Source of the DNA: Alphaproteobacteria bacterium
Lineage (GTDB): Bacteria > Pseudomonadota > Alphaproteobacteria > Caulobacterales > Parvularculaceae
Direction of reading: 5' to 3'
Assembly (NCBI GenBank): GCA_030433215.1
Contig: JAUIMC010000015.1
Span: 29,847 to 93,846, forward strand
DNA length: 64,000 bases
Position 1 is the first letter of the stretch, and every line of letters starts with the position of its first letter. The notes under the pieces are model-generated. The model saw only the letters and a list, made by a program, of their open reading frames with translations, was not told the origin of the DNA and made no database searches. A program made the position numbers and the translations under genes. Below are positions 52,963 through 62,051 of this stretch, piece by piece.

Positions 52963-55404
52963 ATGACGGCGCTTCCCATCGATGCGGTCACGCCGCAAAT
53001 CCTGTCAGCGCTGGAAACGCAAAACCGGCTGGTGCTTGCCGCGCCGCCGGGCGCGGGCAAGTCGACCCGGCTGCCCTTGAAGCTTCTGGACGCGCCCTGG
53101 CTCGAAGGCCGGCGCATTCTCATCCTCGAACCGCGCCGCATCGCCGCGCGCATGGCGGCTGAGCGCATGGCCGCGAGCCTCGGTGAAAGGCCGGGCGGCG
53201 TCATCGGCCTGTCGACGCGGGTCGACAGGCGCGTCTCTTCCGCGACGCGCATCGAGGTTATTACCGACGGGCTCTTCACGCGCCGTATTCTCGATGATCC
53301 GGAGCTGTCGGGCGTCGGCGCCGTTCTCTTCGATGAGTTTCACGAGCGCTCGCTTAGCGCCGATCTGGGTCTTGCGCTGGCCTTAGACGCGCAAGGGGCG
53401 CTGCGCGAAGATTTGCGCCTTCTCATCATGTCGGCGACGCTCGATGTGGCGCGCATGGCGGGCGCGCTCTCAGCCCCGGCGATTGAAAGCGAAGGCCGCC
53501 AATACCCGGTCGAAACGATCTATCTCGGCAAGGGTCAGGACCGCGTGGAGGACCAGACCGCTTCCGCCGTCCGGCGCGCGCTGCGTGAACAGGAAGGGTC
53601 GATCCTCGTTTTCCTTCCCGGTCGCGGCGAAATCCTGCGCACGGCGGAACGTCTTGAGGATTTGCCCGGCGACGTGATGGTCGCGCCGCTTTTCGGCGCC
53701 TTGTCGCCGGCGGAACAGGACCGCGCCGTCTCGCCCGCGCCCGCCGGCAAGCGCAAGGTGGTCATCGCCACCGACATCGCCGAAAGCGCGCTCACCATCG
53801 AGGGCGTCTCGACGGTGATCGACGCGGGGCTCGCGCGCCTGGCGCAGTTCGATCCGGCGTCCGGCGCCAGCGAGCTCGTGACGCGGCGCGCCTCCCTCGC
53901 CAGCGTCGATCAGCGGCGCGGCCGCGCCGGACGTCTCGGACCCGGCGTCTGCTACCGCCTCTGGGACGAAGCCGCGACGCGCGGGCTGAAGGCTCATGCC
54001 GACCCGGAGATCATCATGGGCGATCTTTCGGGTCTCGCTTTGGCGCTTGCCGAATGGGGCGAGCGCGATCCCGCGCGGCTTTCTTTCATCGATCCGCCGC
54101 CGAAGGCGCGGTACGCCGCGGCGGTGGAACAATTGCATTCGCTCGGCGCCTTTGACGAAACGGGGGCCTTGAGCCCGCGCGGGCGCGAGATGGCGCGCCT
54201 GCCCATGGCGCCGCCGCTCGCCGCTATGGTGGCCGGCGCCGAAGCGGGACGGGACCGCAGCCTTGCTGCCGAAATCGCGGCGCTGGCGAGCGAGCCGGGT
54301 CTCGGCGGTCCGTCCACGGATATTCGTGATCGTTTGCATCGCTTGCGCCGCGACGGCTCGCCCCGCGCGAAGGTTTTGAAAGCACAGGCCGCGCGCTGGG
54401 CAGGCGGCGCGAAAGAGCAAGGCGACGCCAAAGACGCCGGGCGCATCATCGCCGCCGCGACGCCGGGTATGATCGCACGGGCGCGGCCCGGCGTTCGCGG
54501 GCGCTATCTTCTCGCCATGGGGCGCGAGGCGCGCCTCGATGAGGCCGACGCGCTGGCGGGCGAACCCTGGCTCGCTGTCGCCGGGCTCACGGGGGCGGCG
54601 AAAACCCAGCGCATCACGCTCGCCGCGCCCTTGAGCGAGGCGGAGGCGCTGGACTATGGCGGTGTCGTCGAAGAAGAGCGCGCCGACTACGATCCGCAGA
54701 CGAAGACATTGAAGGCGCGGCGGGTGCGCGCCCTCGGCGCCATCGTCTTGTCCGAAGCGCCGCTGGCGCGCCCGCGGGGCGAGGCAGCGCAAAAGGCGCT
54801 GATCGCCGCCCTGCGCGAGCACGGGCTCGATCTCCTGCCCGCTAGCGCTTCCTTGCGCATGACGCAGGCGCGCATGGCGTTCGCGAAAGAGAACGGGCTT
54901 GATCTTCCGCCCTGCGAGGATGAAGCCCTGCTCGAGACGGCGGAGGAATGGCTGGCGCCGCTGCTGGGCGATCCGCCGAGCCTCGACACGCCGAAAGACG
55001 ATGCGGTGCGCGAAGCGCTGCTGTCGCGTCTGCCATGGGAGCAGCGTCAGCAAATGGAAAAGCTCTGCCCGCGCTTTCTGGAGATTCCGAGCGGGCGGCG
55101 CATCGAGATTGATTATTTATCGGAAGGCGGTCCCTCGGCGTCGGCGCGGGTGCAGGAGTTTTACGGGAGCGCGGCCCATCCCACCGTCGGAAAGGGCGCG
55201 CCTGTCACGCTGCATCTTCTGTCGCCCGCCGGCCGGCCCGTCGCCGTCACGAAAGACCTTCCCGGTTTCTGGAGCGGCGGCTATCGCGACATGGCGAAAG
55301 ACATGCGCGCACGCTACCCGAAACATGACTGGCCGGACGACCCGGCCGGCGCCAAGCCGCATGAGGGCCGCACCAAGGCGCGGTTGGCGAGGGATGGGGA
55401 GTAA
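52963..55404 (+). CDS. hrpB: ATP-dependent helicase HrpB
   Basis: The 813-residue DEAH-type RNA helicase has Walker A APPGAGKST (about residues 24-32), LFDEFHER (about 125), IMSATLDV (about 158) and QRRGRAGR (about 310), then the helicase-associated and HrpB-specific C-terminal domains including SGRRIEIDY and the end ARYPKHDWPDDP, which is characteristic of HrpB. The cellular role of HrpB is poorly known. The gene ends before a cluster of palindromic repeats. Confidence 0.94.
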   Translation: MTALPIDAVTPQILSALETQNRLVLAAPPGAGKSTRLPLKLLDAPWLEGRRILILEPRRIAARMAAERMAASLGERPGGVIGLSTRVDRRVSSATRIEVITDGLFTRRILDDPELSGVGAVLFDEFHERSLSADLGLALALDAQGALREDLRLLIMSATLDVARMAGALSAPAIESEGRQYPVETIYLGKGQDRVEDQTASAVRRALREQEGSILVFLPGRGEILRTAERLEDLPGDVMVAPLFGALSPAEQDRAVSPAPAGKRKVVIATDIAESALTIEGVSTVIDAGLARLAQFDPASGASELVTRRASLASVDQRRGRAGRLGPGVCYRLWDEAATRGLKAHADPEIIMGDLSGLALALAEWGERDPARLSFIDPPPKARYAAAVEQLHSLGAFDETGALSPRGREMARLPMAPPLAAMVAGAEAGRDRSLAAEIAALASEPGLGGPSTDIRDRLHRLRRDGSPRAKVLKAQAARWAGGAKEQGDAKDAGRIIAAATPGMIARARPGVRGRYLLAMGREARLDEADALAGEPWLAVAGLTGAAKTQRITLAAPLSEAEALDYGGVVEEERADYDPQTKTLKARRVRALGAIVLSEAPLARPRGEAAQKALIAALREHGLDLLPASASLRMTQARMAFAKENGLDLPPCEDEALLETAEEWLAPLLGDPPSLDTPKDDAVREALLSRLPWEQRQQMEKLCPRFLEIPSGRRIEIDYLSEGGPSASARVQEFYGSAAHPTVGKGAPVTLHLLSPAGRPVAVTKDLPGFWSGGYRDMAKDMRARYPKHDWPDDPAGAKPHEGRTKARLARDGE

Positions 55405-55434
55405 GGGAATTGATAAAAGCCGCCGGTTTTCTTT

Positions 55435-55548
55435 CCTCCCCCATTTATGGGGGAGGTGGCCAGCCGCTTCTTGCGGCTGGACGGAGGGGGCGACGCGGCT
55501 TGCCCCCATCCCCGGCTCCGCCGGTACTTCCCCCGCAAGCGGGGGAAG
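55435..55548. repeat. Cluster of three REP-like hairpins between hrpB and a response regulator
   Basis: Three perfect stems follow one another: CCTCCCCCA/TGGGGGAGG (55435-55456), CCAGCCGC/GCGGCTGG (55460-55480) and CTTCCCCCG/CGGGGGAAG (55527-55548). The sequence lies between convergent genes and resembles dispersed intergenic palindromes of alphaproteobacteria. It may also terminate both transcripts. Confidence 0.7.
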
Positions 55549-55580
55549 AGGGACATGCAGTACGAGTTACAAGCTAAAGA

Positions 55581-57080
55581 CTAGCTCGCGCGTTTGATCT
55601 CGAGATCGTGCTCGCGCAGTTTGCGGTAGAGCGTCGAACGGCCCATGCCGAGGCGGCGCGCGACTTCCGACATCTTGCCTTCATAGGTTTCGATGGCGAG
55701 CTCAATGAGGTCTTTCTCGATTTCCTGAAGCGAGCGCAGATGTCCCTCGCGGTCGAAAATCGCAACAGCAGACTCGCCGCCGCTCGCGGCGACGCCTTGC
55801 TGAACCGGCGGAGGCGAGATGCGCGGCGCGGGCGCGCCGCCGTCTTCGTTCTCTTCGTCGGAAAGCACGGGCGGGCCGGCTTCGATGCCGGCGGCCTTGA
55901 ACTCCTCAGCAAGATGCGGGAAATCCTCGGCGCAAAGATAGGCGTGTTCCGCAAGCACGACGGCGCGGAAAATACTGTTTTCAAGCTGGCGCACATTGCC
56001 CGGCCATTTGAAGGCGCAAAGCACTTCCATCACTTCATGGCGGACGCCGCGCACGTCGCGGCGCTCCTCGGCGTTATAGCGCTGGATGAAGTGATCGATG
56101 AGCGCGGGAATGTCTTCCGGGCGGTCGCGCAGCGACGGAATTTCGATGGGGAAGACATTGAGGCGGTAGAAAAGGTCTTCGCGGAACCTTCCGGCTTTAA
56201 CCTCTTCGGCGAGATCGCGGTTGGTCGCGGAGATGACGCGCACGTCGACCTTCACGGGACGCTTCGAGCCGATCGGGTCGACTTCGCCTTCCTGCAACAC
56301 GCGCAGCAGTTTCACCTGCATGTCGGCGGGCAGCTCGCCCACTTCGTCGAGGAAGATGGTGCCGGTGTCGGCTTCCTGGAATTTGCCGATATGTTTGGCG
56401 CTGGCGCCGGTGAAGGAGCCTTTTTCGTGGCCGAAGAGAATGCTTTCGACGAGGTTCTCCGGAATCGCGCCGCAGTTCACCGTGATGAACGGACGGCCCG
56501 AGCGGTCGGACGAGCCCTGAATGGCGCGGGCGACCATTTCCTTGCCGGTGCCGCTTTCGCCGGTAATGAGGATCGGAATGTTCGAGGAGGCGGCGCGTTC
56601 GCCGAGCCGCATGACATGGCGCAGCGCGCCTGAATCGCCCACGAGATCCTTGAAGCCCATGGCGCCTTCATGCTTGCGCTTGAGGCGCGAGACTTCGCCC
56701 TTGAGCGTCGTCAGGTTGAGCGCGTTCTGGATCGACACGATAACCCGTTCGGGGCTCGCCGGTTTGACGAAAAAGTCCGACGCGCCCGACTGCATGGCTT
56801 CGACGACCGTGTCGATGCCGCCCTGCGCGGTCAGGACGATCACCGGCAAATCCTCGCGGAAGGATTTCGCGCGTTTCAGCGTTTCCATCCCGCCAAGGCC
56901 CGGCATTCTGAGATCGAGCATGATGAGCGCCACATCCGCGCCCTGCTGGCTTTGCAGGAGAGACAGCGCGCTCTCGCCATTCGCCGCCTGCAGCACGGGA
57001 TAGCCGGCTTTTTCGCAAACGGCGCGCATCAGCCGGCGCTGGGTTGGGTCATCGTCGACGATCAGGATCGTTTTCACCAT
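55581..57080 (-). CDS. NtrC-family sigma-54-dependent response regulator
   Basis: The 499-residue protein has a receiver domain (ILIVDDDPTQRR at about 5-16, phosphoacceptor in MLDLRMPG about 54), an AAA+ sigma-54 interaction domain with GESGTGKE (Walker A, about 171) and GSFTGAS, a one-residue variant of the GAFTGA loop, then a Fis-type helix-turn-helix (RRLGMGRSTLYRKLREHD near the end). ATG 57080 starts the receiver; the longer frame adds no domain. No histidine kinase is adjacent. It resembles TacA-like regulators, though I cannot decide the target pathway. Confidence 0.9.
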   Translation of the reverse strand: MVKTILIVDDDPTQRRLMRAVCEKAGYPVLQAANGESALSLLQSQQGADVALIMLDLRMPGLGGMETLKRAKSFREDLPVIVLTAQGGIDTVVEAMQSGASDFFVKPASPERVIVSIQNALNLTTLKGEVSRLKRKHEGAMGFKDLVGDSGALRHVMRLGERAASSNIPILITGESGTGKEMVARAIQGSSDRSGRPFITVNCGAIPENLVESILFGHEKGSFTGASAKHIGKFQEADTGTIFLDEVGELPADMQVKLLRVLQEGEVDPIGSKRPVKVDVRVISATNRDLAEEVKAGRFREDLFYRLNVFPIEIPSLRDRPEDIPALIDHFIQRYNAEERRDVRGVRHEVMEVLCAFKWPGNVRQLENSIFRAVVLAEHAYLCAEDFPHLAEEFKAAGIEAGPPVLSDEENEDGGAPAPRISPPPVQQGVAASGGESAVAIFDREGHLRSLQEIEKDLIELAIETYEGKMSEVARRLGMGRSTLYRKLREHDLEIKRAS

Positions 57081-57358
57081 GGAAGGCGGGCCCTTATGAA
57101 AAAAGAATGTCAGCCCTGCAAAATGGCGCAAGGGAGTAAAAATGGGTTTAATCCGTGTCATTCCGGAACGTGTCAGCGGCGCTTTGCGGTAATGATTTGT
57201 TTACGGATTAATACCCTGTTTACCATGTTTTTCCGCCAGGGCCGGCTGGTTTCAGCCGTCTCCCTCAAGGGGGAGCCTCTCGGGCGCGCCGCATCAATCT
57301 CTTTGTTTGTCGGCCGGGATCGGTTATCGAGAAGTGAAACCGAAAGCCCGCAACCCCC

Positions 57359-58351
57359 ATGTCCGAAAACAAGCCTGACAAGAAGCCCAAAGACCTGATC
57401 CGCCCCCTCGCGCATCTGAAGGGCGAAAAGCCGCCCGCGCCGGAATGGTTCGAAAAGGCGATCGCCACCCCCTCCGAGGAGGGGGCGGTCACGGTCAATG
57501 GTGCGCGCATCCGTTTTTCCGCCTGGGGCGAGCCGGACCACCGGGGGCTGCTCTTCGTTCATGGCGGGCGGGCGCACCGCAACTGGTGGCGGCCTTTTGC
57601 GCCGTTTTTCGCCCAGAATCGCCGGGTCGCGGCGCTCGACCTTTCCGGTATGGGCGACTCGGACTGGCGGGACAAATACTCCCTCAACCACTTCGTCGAC
57701 GAGATTTTCGCGGTGATCGAAGAAGCAGGGCTCGCCAGCCGGGGCCGGCCTGTTGTCGTCGGTCATTCCTTCGGCGGCTGGGTGACCCTGGCGGCGGTTG
57801 AGCGCGAAGGGGAAAAACTCGGCGGCGCGGTCGTGGTGGACTCGCCGCTGGGCGTGCCGGACCCCCATGAGGGCTACAATGTCGTCAAGCCGCACAAGCC
57901 TGGGGAAAAAGCTTCCGATAGACGCAACGCGCATTTCTACGAGAGCAAGGAAGAGATGATTGCGCGCTTCAGGCTACTTCCCAACCAGCCGGCGGAAAGC
58001 CTTTATTTAATTGACTATATCGCCCGCGAGGGGCTGCGCCGCGCCAAGCCGGAAGAGGGCGGCGAGGGATGGACCTGGAAATTCGACCCCGGCGATCGGG
58101 CCGGCTTTGAGATCCATTTCGAGCGCGATCTCCTGCGCGCGGCGCGCTGTCCGCTCGCCTTCATCTATGGGGAAAAATCCATGTTCGCCCGGGGCGAGGG
58201 CATCGCCCATCTGGAGGAGCAGGCGCGCGGGCGCTCTCCCTTCGTCGTCATTCCGGACGCCTATCACCACCTGATGATGGACCAGCCGCTGGCCTTTGTG
58301 GCGGCGCTGCGGACCCTCTTGTCGGCCTGGCCGGTGCGGTTCGGGGTCTAG
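57359..58351 (+). CDS. Alpha/beta hydrolase
   Basis: The 330-residue protein has a 60-residue polar N-terminal extension, FVHGGRAHRNWW (oxyanion region, about 66-77), the nucleophile elbow GHSFGG (about 135-140), an acid residue near IYGEKSMF and the catalytic histidine in DAYHHLMMD (about 305). The substrate is unknown. It is divergent from the response regulator, with a 278-bp gap that contains two direct copies of TGTTTAC (57198-57204 and 57217-57223). Confidence 0.86.
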   Translation: MSENKPDKKPKDLIRPLAHLKGEKPPAPEWFEKAIATPSEEGAVTVNGARIRFSAWGEPDHRGLLFVHGGRAHRNWWRPFAPFFAQNRRVAALDLSGMGDSDWRDKYSLNHFVDEIFAVIEEAGLASRGRPVVVGHSFGGWVTLAAVEREGEKLGGAVVVDSPLGVPDPHEGYNVVKPHKPGEKASDRRNAHFYESKEEMIARFRLLPNQPAESLYLIDYIAREGLRRAKPEEGGEGWTWKFDPGDRAGFEIHFERDLLRAARCPLAFIYGEKSMFARGEGIAHLEEQARGRSPFVVIPDAYHHLMMDQPLAFVAALRTLLSAWPVRFGV

Positions 58352-58452
58352 GCGGGCTCTCGCCCTCGTAGCGTGGGAACAGGACGCTTGAGAAGACTTG
58401 CCCAAGCCCTTGAATTCCGCCAAAAGACTGGAAAAAACGGAAGGGGTTTTAC

Positions 58453-58683
58453 ATGACTGACGAAGCCGTTGAGCGCGCGCACGACGCCGAAGAGCATAAA
58501 AAGTCCTATGACGCCATTATGGGCGCCGCCACGGAAATCGGCGTGCCGTTTTCGCTGGCGCTGACCATGTTCTTTACAGGGCTGGCCGCGCGGTCCGGCG
58601 TCCTGATGGCGATTCTCCTGGGCGTGGTCGTTTATGTCTTCGCGCATGTCATCGTGAAACTGTTCTTCTCTCACCCCCATTAG
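58453..58683 (+). CDS. aa3-type cytochrome c oxidase subunit IV
   Basis: The 76-residue protein has a charged N-terminus with EEHKKSYDAIMGAATEIG and two membrane helices, the pattern of the small bacterial aa3-oxidase subunit IV. It commonly stands directly before the transhydrogenase genes in alphaproteobacteria, as here, 25 bases before pntAA. The main oxidase genes are elsewhere. Confidence 0.88.
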   Translation: MTDEAVERAHDAEEHKKSYDAIMGAATEIGVPFSLALTMFFTGLAARSGVLMAILLGVVVYVFAHVIVKLFFSHPH

Positions 58684-58708
58684 TGCAGCGGTCCCCGCTG
58701 GAGGCCCG

Positions 58709-59932
58709 ATGAAACTAGCCGTATTGAAAGAAACGCGGTCCGGCGAGACCCGCGTTGCCGCGACGCCCGAGACCGTCAAGAAATACATCAGCCTCGGGGC
58801 GAGCGTCGCCGTGCAGTCCGGCGCCGGCGAAGCCGCGCGGTTCCCGGACGCCGATTATGCCGCGGCGGGCGCGAGCATATCCCCGAGCGCCGCAGACGCC
58901 GTTCAGAACGCCGACGCGGTCCTGAAAGTGCTGGCGCCCTCGAGCGAGGAGCTGCGCGTGTTTCCGCGCGGCGCCAAGCTGATCGCAACGCTCAACGCTC
59001 ATAGCGATCCGGACAGCGTCGCGTCTTACGCGCGTCTCGGGATCGACGCCATGGCCATGGAGCTGATGCCGCGCATCACCCGCGCGCAGTCCATGGACGT
59101 CCTGTCTTCGCAATCGAACCTCGCCGGCTACAAGGCGGTGATTGATGCGGCGGCCTATTACGGCCGCGCCCTGCCAATGATGATGACGGCGGCGGGCACC
59201 ATCGCGGCGGCGAAAGTCTTTATCATGGGGGCGGGCGTCGCCGGCCTTCAGGCGATTGCGACCGCGCGCCGTCTCGGCGCCGTCGTTTCCGCGACGGATG
59301 TGCGCTTTGCGGCGAAGGAACAGGTTGAAAGCCTCGGCGCGACTTTTGTCACCGTCGATGAAGAGGCGATGAAAAGCGCTGAAACCGAAGGCGGTTACGC
59401 CAAGGAGATGTCGGAAGACTTCCAGAAGCGCCAGGCGGATTTCGTCGCTGAGCACATCGCCAAGCAGGACATTGTCATTACCACCGCGCTGATCCCGGGC
59501 CGTCCGGCGCCGCGTCTCGTCTCTGCCGACATGGTCAACGCCATGAAGCCGGGCTCGGTGGTTGTCGATCTCGCCGTCGAGGCCGGCGGCAATGTGGAGC
59601 TCTCGCGCCCGGGCGAGGCGATCGAGACCGGCGGCGTCACTATTCTCGGCTTCAAGAATGTGCCCGGCCGTCTCGCGGCCGACGCGTCGAGCCTTTACGC
59701 CCGCAATATCTACAATTTCATCGCCGCGTTTTTCGACAAGGAAACGAAGTCGATGAAAGCGGACCCGGAAGACGCCATCATCAAGGGCGTCATGCTGACC
59801 CGCGACGGCAAGATCGTGCACCCGGCGTTTGAAGCGGCGGCGACACAAGAACCGGCGCCCGAACCGGAAGCCGCGCCGAAAGAGCCCATTGCGGATGCGG
59901 CGGACGAGACCGACGGCGAAGAGGAAGATTAA
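58709..59932 (+). CDS. pntAA: NAD(P) transhydrogenase alpha subunit, part 1 (PntAA, domain I)
   Basis: The 407-residue subunit binds NAD(H) and passes hydride to NADP in the membrane complex that uses the proton gradient. It starts with [20 protein letters not shown], has [13 protein letters not shown] (about 130) and the NAD fold [18 protein letters not shown] (about 174-191), and ends in an acidic, alanine/proline-rich tail. The membrane part is encoded separately by the next gene, the usual alphaproteobacterial split. Confidence 0.95.
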   Translation: MKLAVLKETRSGETRVAATPETVKKYISLGASVAVQSGAGEAARFPDADYAAAGASISPSAADAVQNADAVLKVLAPSSEELRVFPRGAKLIATLNAHSDPDSVASYARLGIDAMAMELMPRITRAQSMDVLSSQSNLAGYKAVIDAAAYYGRALPMMMTAAGTIAAAKVFIMGAGVAGLQAIATARRLGAVVSATDVRFAAKEQVESLGATFVTVDEEAMKSAETEGGYAKEMSEDFQKRQADFVAEHIAKQDIVITTALIPGRPAPRLVSADMVNAMKPGSVVVDLAVEAGGNVELSRPGEAIETGGVTILGFKNVPGRLAADASSLYARNIYNFIAAFFDKETKSMKADPEDAIIKGVMLTRDGKIVHPAFEAAATQEPAPEPEAAPKEPIADAADETDGEEED

Positions 59933-59988
59933 TCCCTGAAAGGAGCGCGCCTGAAAAAGGAGCGCCCCGAGAAGGAGAGACAGGCCCC

Positions 59989-60462
59989 ATGCAGGACAAG
60001 AAAGAACAGGTCGAAGAGGCCGCGAAAGCCGCAGAACAGGCGGCGCAGGCGGCGGAAGCCGCGGCGGCGAATGCGACCGGCAATGCTGACGCAGCGCAGG
60101 CGGCCGCCGAACAGGCGCGCGACATCGCCGACCAGCTGGCCATCATCGCGGCCTCCAGCCCCATTTCCGATTTCGTTTTTCTCGCGACGATTTTCATCCT
60201 CGCGATCTTCGTCGGCTATTACGTCGTGTGGTCCGTGACGCCGGCGCTGCATACGCCGCTGATGGCCGTGACCAATGCCATTTCATCCGTGATCATTGTC
60301 GGCGCGCTGATCGCGCTCGGCGCCGACCTGTCGGACTCGGCGGCGAGTTTCTGGCCGAAATTTTTCGGCTTTGCGGCCGTGGCGCTCGCCAGCGTCAACA
60401 TATTCGGCGGCTTCCTCGTCACCCAGCGAATGCTCGCCATGTATAAAAAGAAAGAGCGGTAG
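59989..60462 (+). CDS. pntAB: NAD(P) transhydrogenase alpha subunit, part 2 (PntAB, membrane domain)
   Basis: The 157-residue protein has three to four membrane helices ([25 protein letters not shown] and following), with the conserved [15 protein letters not shown]. Its first 55 residues are an alanine/glutamate-rich helical extension ([12 protein letters not shown]...) not typical of the shortest PntAB proteins; related extensions occur in this group. It ends three bases before pntB. Confidence 0.92.
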   Translation: MQDKKEQVEEAAKAAEQAAQAAEAAAANATGNADAAQAAAEQARDIADQLAIIAASSPISDFVFLATIFILAIFVGYYVVWSVTPALHTPLMAVTNAISSVIIVGALIALGADLSDSAASFWPKFFGFAAVALASVNIFGGFLVTQRMLAMYKKKER

Positions 60463-60465
60463 ACG

Positions 60466-61866
60466 ATGGCTGATAATCTTCCAGCAATCCTCTATGTCGC
60501 CGCCGGCATCCTCTTCATTCTCGCGCTGAGGGGGCTGTCGAACCCCGAGACCGCGCGCCAGGGCAACCGCTTCGGCATGATCGGCATGGCCATCGCCGTT
60601 CTGACGACGCTGTTCGTGCTCGAGGACAAGGGGCTGGGCACCTGGTTCTTCGTGCTCGTGGCCATCGCCGCGGGCGCCGCGCCCGGCGCTTATATCGCGA
60701 AAAAGATACCCATGACCGCCATGCCGCAGCTTGTGGCGGCCTTCCACTCGCTGGTGGGTCTTGCGGCGGTGCTGATCGCCTGGGCGGCGTTTCTGGCGCC
60801 CATCGCCTTCAATATCGGCGAGCCGGGCCATATCCATGCCGGCTCGGTGCTGGAGATGTCGCTCGGCGTCGCCATCGGCGCCATCACCTTTTCCGGCTCG
60901 ATCATCGCTTTCGCCAAACTCAACGGCAACATGTCGGGCAAGCCGATCCTCCTGCCCATGCGCCATCCGATCAATCTCGGGCTCGGGCTTTTGATGCTGC
61001 TCTTTATCGGCATGCTGATGACGGGCGAACAATCGGCGACGACCTTCTTCCTGTTGACGCTTGCGGCTTTCGTGCTCGGCTTCCTGTTGATCATACCCAT
61101 CGGCGGCGCCGACATGCCGGTCGTCGTGTCCATGCTCAACTCCTATTCCGGCTGGGCGGCGGCGGGCATCGGCTTCACGCTCGAGAACATGGCGCTGATC
61201 ATCACCGGCGCGCTGGTCGGTTCGTCAGGCGCGATCCTCTCCTACATCATGTGCAAGGGCATGAACCGCTCTTTCGTCTCGGTCATTCTCGGCGGCTTCG
61301 GCGGCGATGATGCGGCCGCTGTTGCGGGGGGCGATGACGACCGCCCGGTGAAGCAAGGATCGGCGGACGACGCGGCTTTCGTCATGAAGAACGCCAACAA
61401 GGTGATCATCGTCCCCGGCTACGGGATGGCGGTGGCCCAGGCCCAGCACGCGCTGCGCGAGATGGCGGACCTCCTGAAAGCCGAAGGCGTTGAAGTGAAA
61501 TACGCCATTCACCCGGTGGCGGGCCGCATGCCCGGGCACATGAACGTGCTTCTGGCCGAGGCGCAGGTGCCTTATGACGAGGTCTTCGAGCTTGAGGACA
61601 TCAATTCCGAGTTCCGCACCGCCGACGTTGCTTTCGTCATCGGCGCCAATGACGTGACGAACCCGTCCGCGAAAACCGACAAGACCTCGCCGATCTACGG
61701 CATGCCGGTTTTGAACGTGGAAGATGCGGGCACAGTGCTGTTCGTTAAGCGGGGCATGTCGGCTGGGTACGCCGGCGTTCAGAACGAGCTCTTCTACCGC
61801 GACAACACCATGATGCTGTTCGGCGACGCCAAGAAAATGTGCGAGGAAATCGTCAAGGCGTTCTAA
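60466..61866 (+). CDS. pntB: NAD(P) transhydrogenase beta subunit PntB
   Basis: The 466-residue protein has about eight to nine membrane helices (domain II) up to residue 265, then the NADP-binding domain III with VIIVPGYGMAVAQAQHAL (about 310) and YAIHPVAGRMPGHMNVLLAEA (in part: HPVAGRMPGHMNVL, about 348). It completes the proton-translocating transhydrogenase, which makes NADPH. A heptamer repeat array follows its stop. Confidence 0.96.
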   Translation: MADNLPAILYVAAGILFILALRGLSNPETARQGNRFGMIGMAIAVLTTLFVLEDKGLGTWFFVLVAIAAGAAPGAYIAKKIPMTAMPQLVAAFHSLVGLAAVLIAWAAFLAPIAFNIGEPGHIHAGSVLEMSLGVAIGAITFSGSIIAFAKLNGNMSGKPILLPMRHPINLGLGLLMLLFIGMLMTGEQSATTFFLLTLAAFVLGFLLIIPIGGADMPVVVSMLNSYSGWAAAGIGFTLENMALIITGALVGSSGAILSYIMCKGMNRSFVSVILGGFGGDDAAAVAGGDDDRPVKQGSADDAAFVMKNANKVIIVPGYGMAVAQAQHALREMADLLKAEGVEVKYAIHPVAGRMPGHMNVLLAEAQVPYDEVFELEDINSEFRTADVAFVIGANDVTNPSAKTDKTSPIYGMPVLNVEDAGTVLFVKRGMSAGYAGVQNELFYRDNTMMLFGDAKKMCEEIVKAF

Positions 61867-61870
61867 GGCA

Positions 61871-61961
61871 GGGATTGGATATCAGGGATTAGGGATTCGG
61901 TTTGTGGTATGACCAAACCAATCCTCTGCTCCCTAATCCCTAATCCCTAATCCCTAATCCC
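61871..61961. repeat. Telomere-like heptamer array (CCCTAAT)n with inverted partner
   Basis: Four perfect CCCTAAT units plus CCC occupy 61931-61961. On the other side, AGGGATT occurs twice in tandem at 61884-61897 with a further GGGATT at 61871, so the two arms can pair; inside them GGTTTG (61899-61904) and CAAACC (61914-61919) form a second stem. The whole forms an imperfect long hairpin between pntB and the next gene. Confidence 0.8.
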
Positions 61962-62051
61962 ATTTCACACCCACATTTTCGTGAGGTGCGTTGGCGGCGC
62001 ACGCGGGCGCTGATAGATTCCCGCGCTCAGGGACAACCAAGGGGAATTTGC

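Noticed and set aside
53470..55053. 527-codon minus-strand ORF opposite hrpB
   Set aside because: Shadow of hrpB; amino acid composition is arginine/alanine/glycine-heavy with no motifs.
57198..57223. Two TGTTTAC direct repeats between the response regulator and hydrolase genes
   Set aside because: Only seven bases long in an AT-rich stretch; chance occurrence cannot be excluded, so not raised as a finding.
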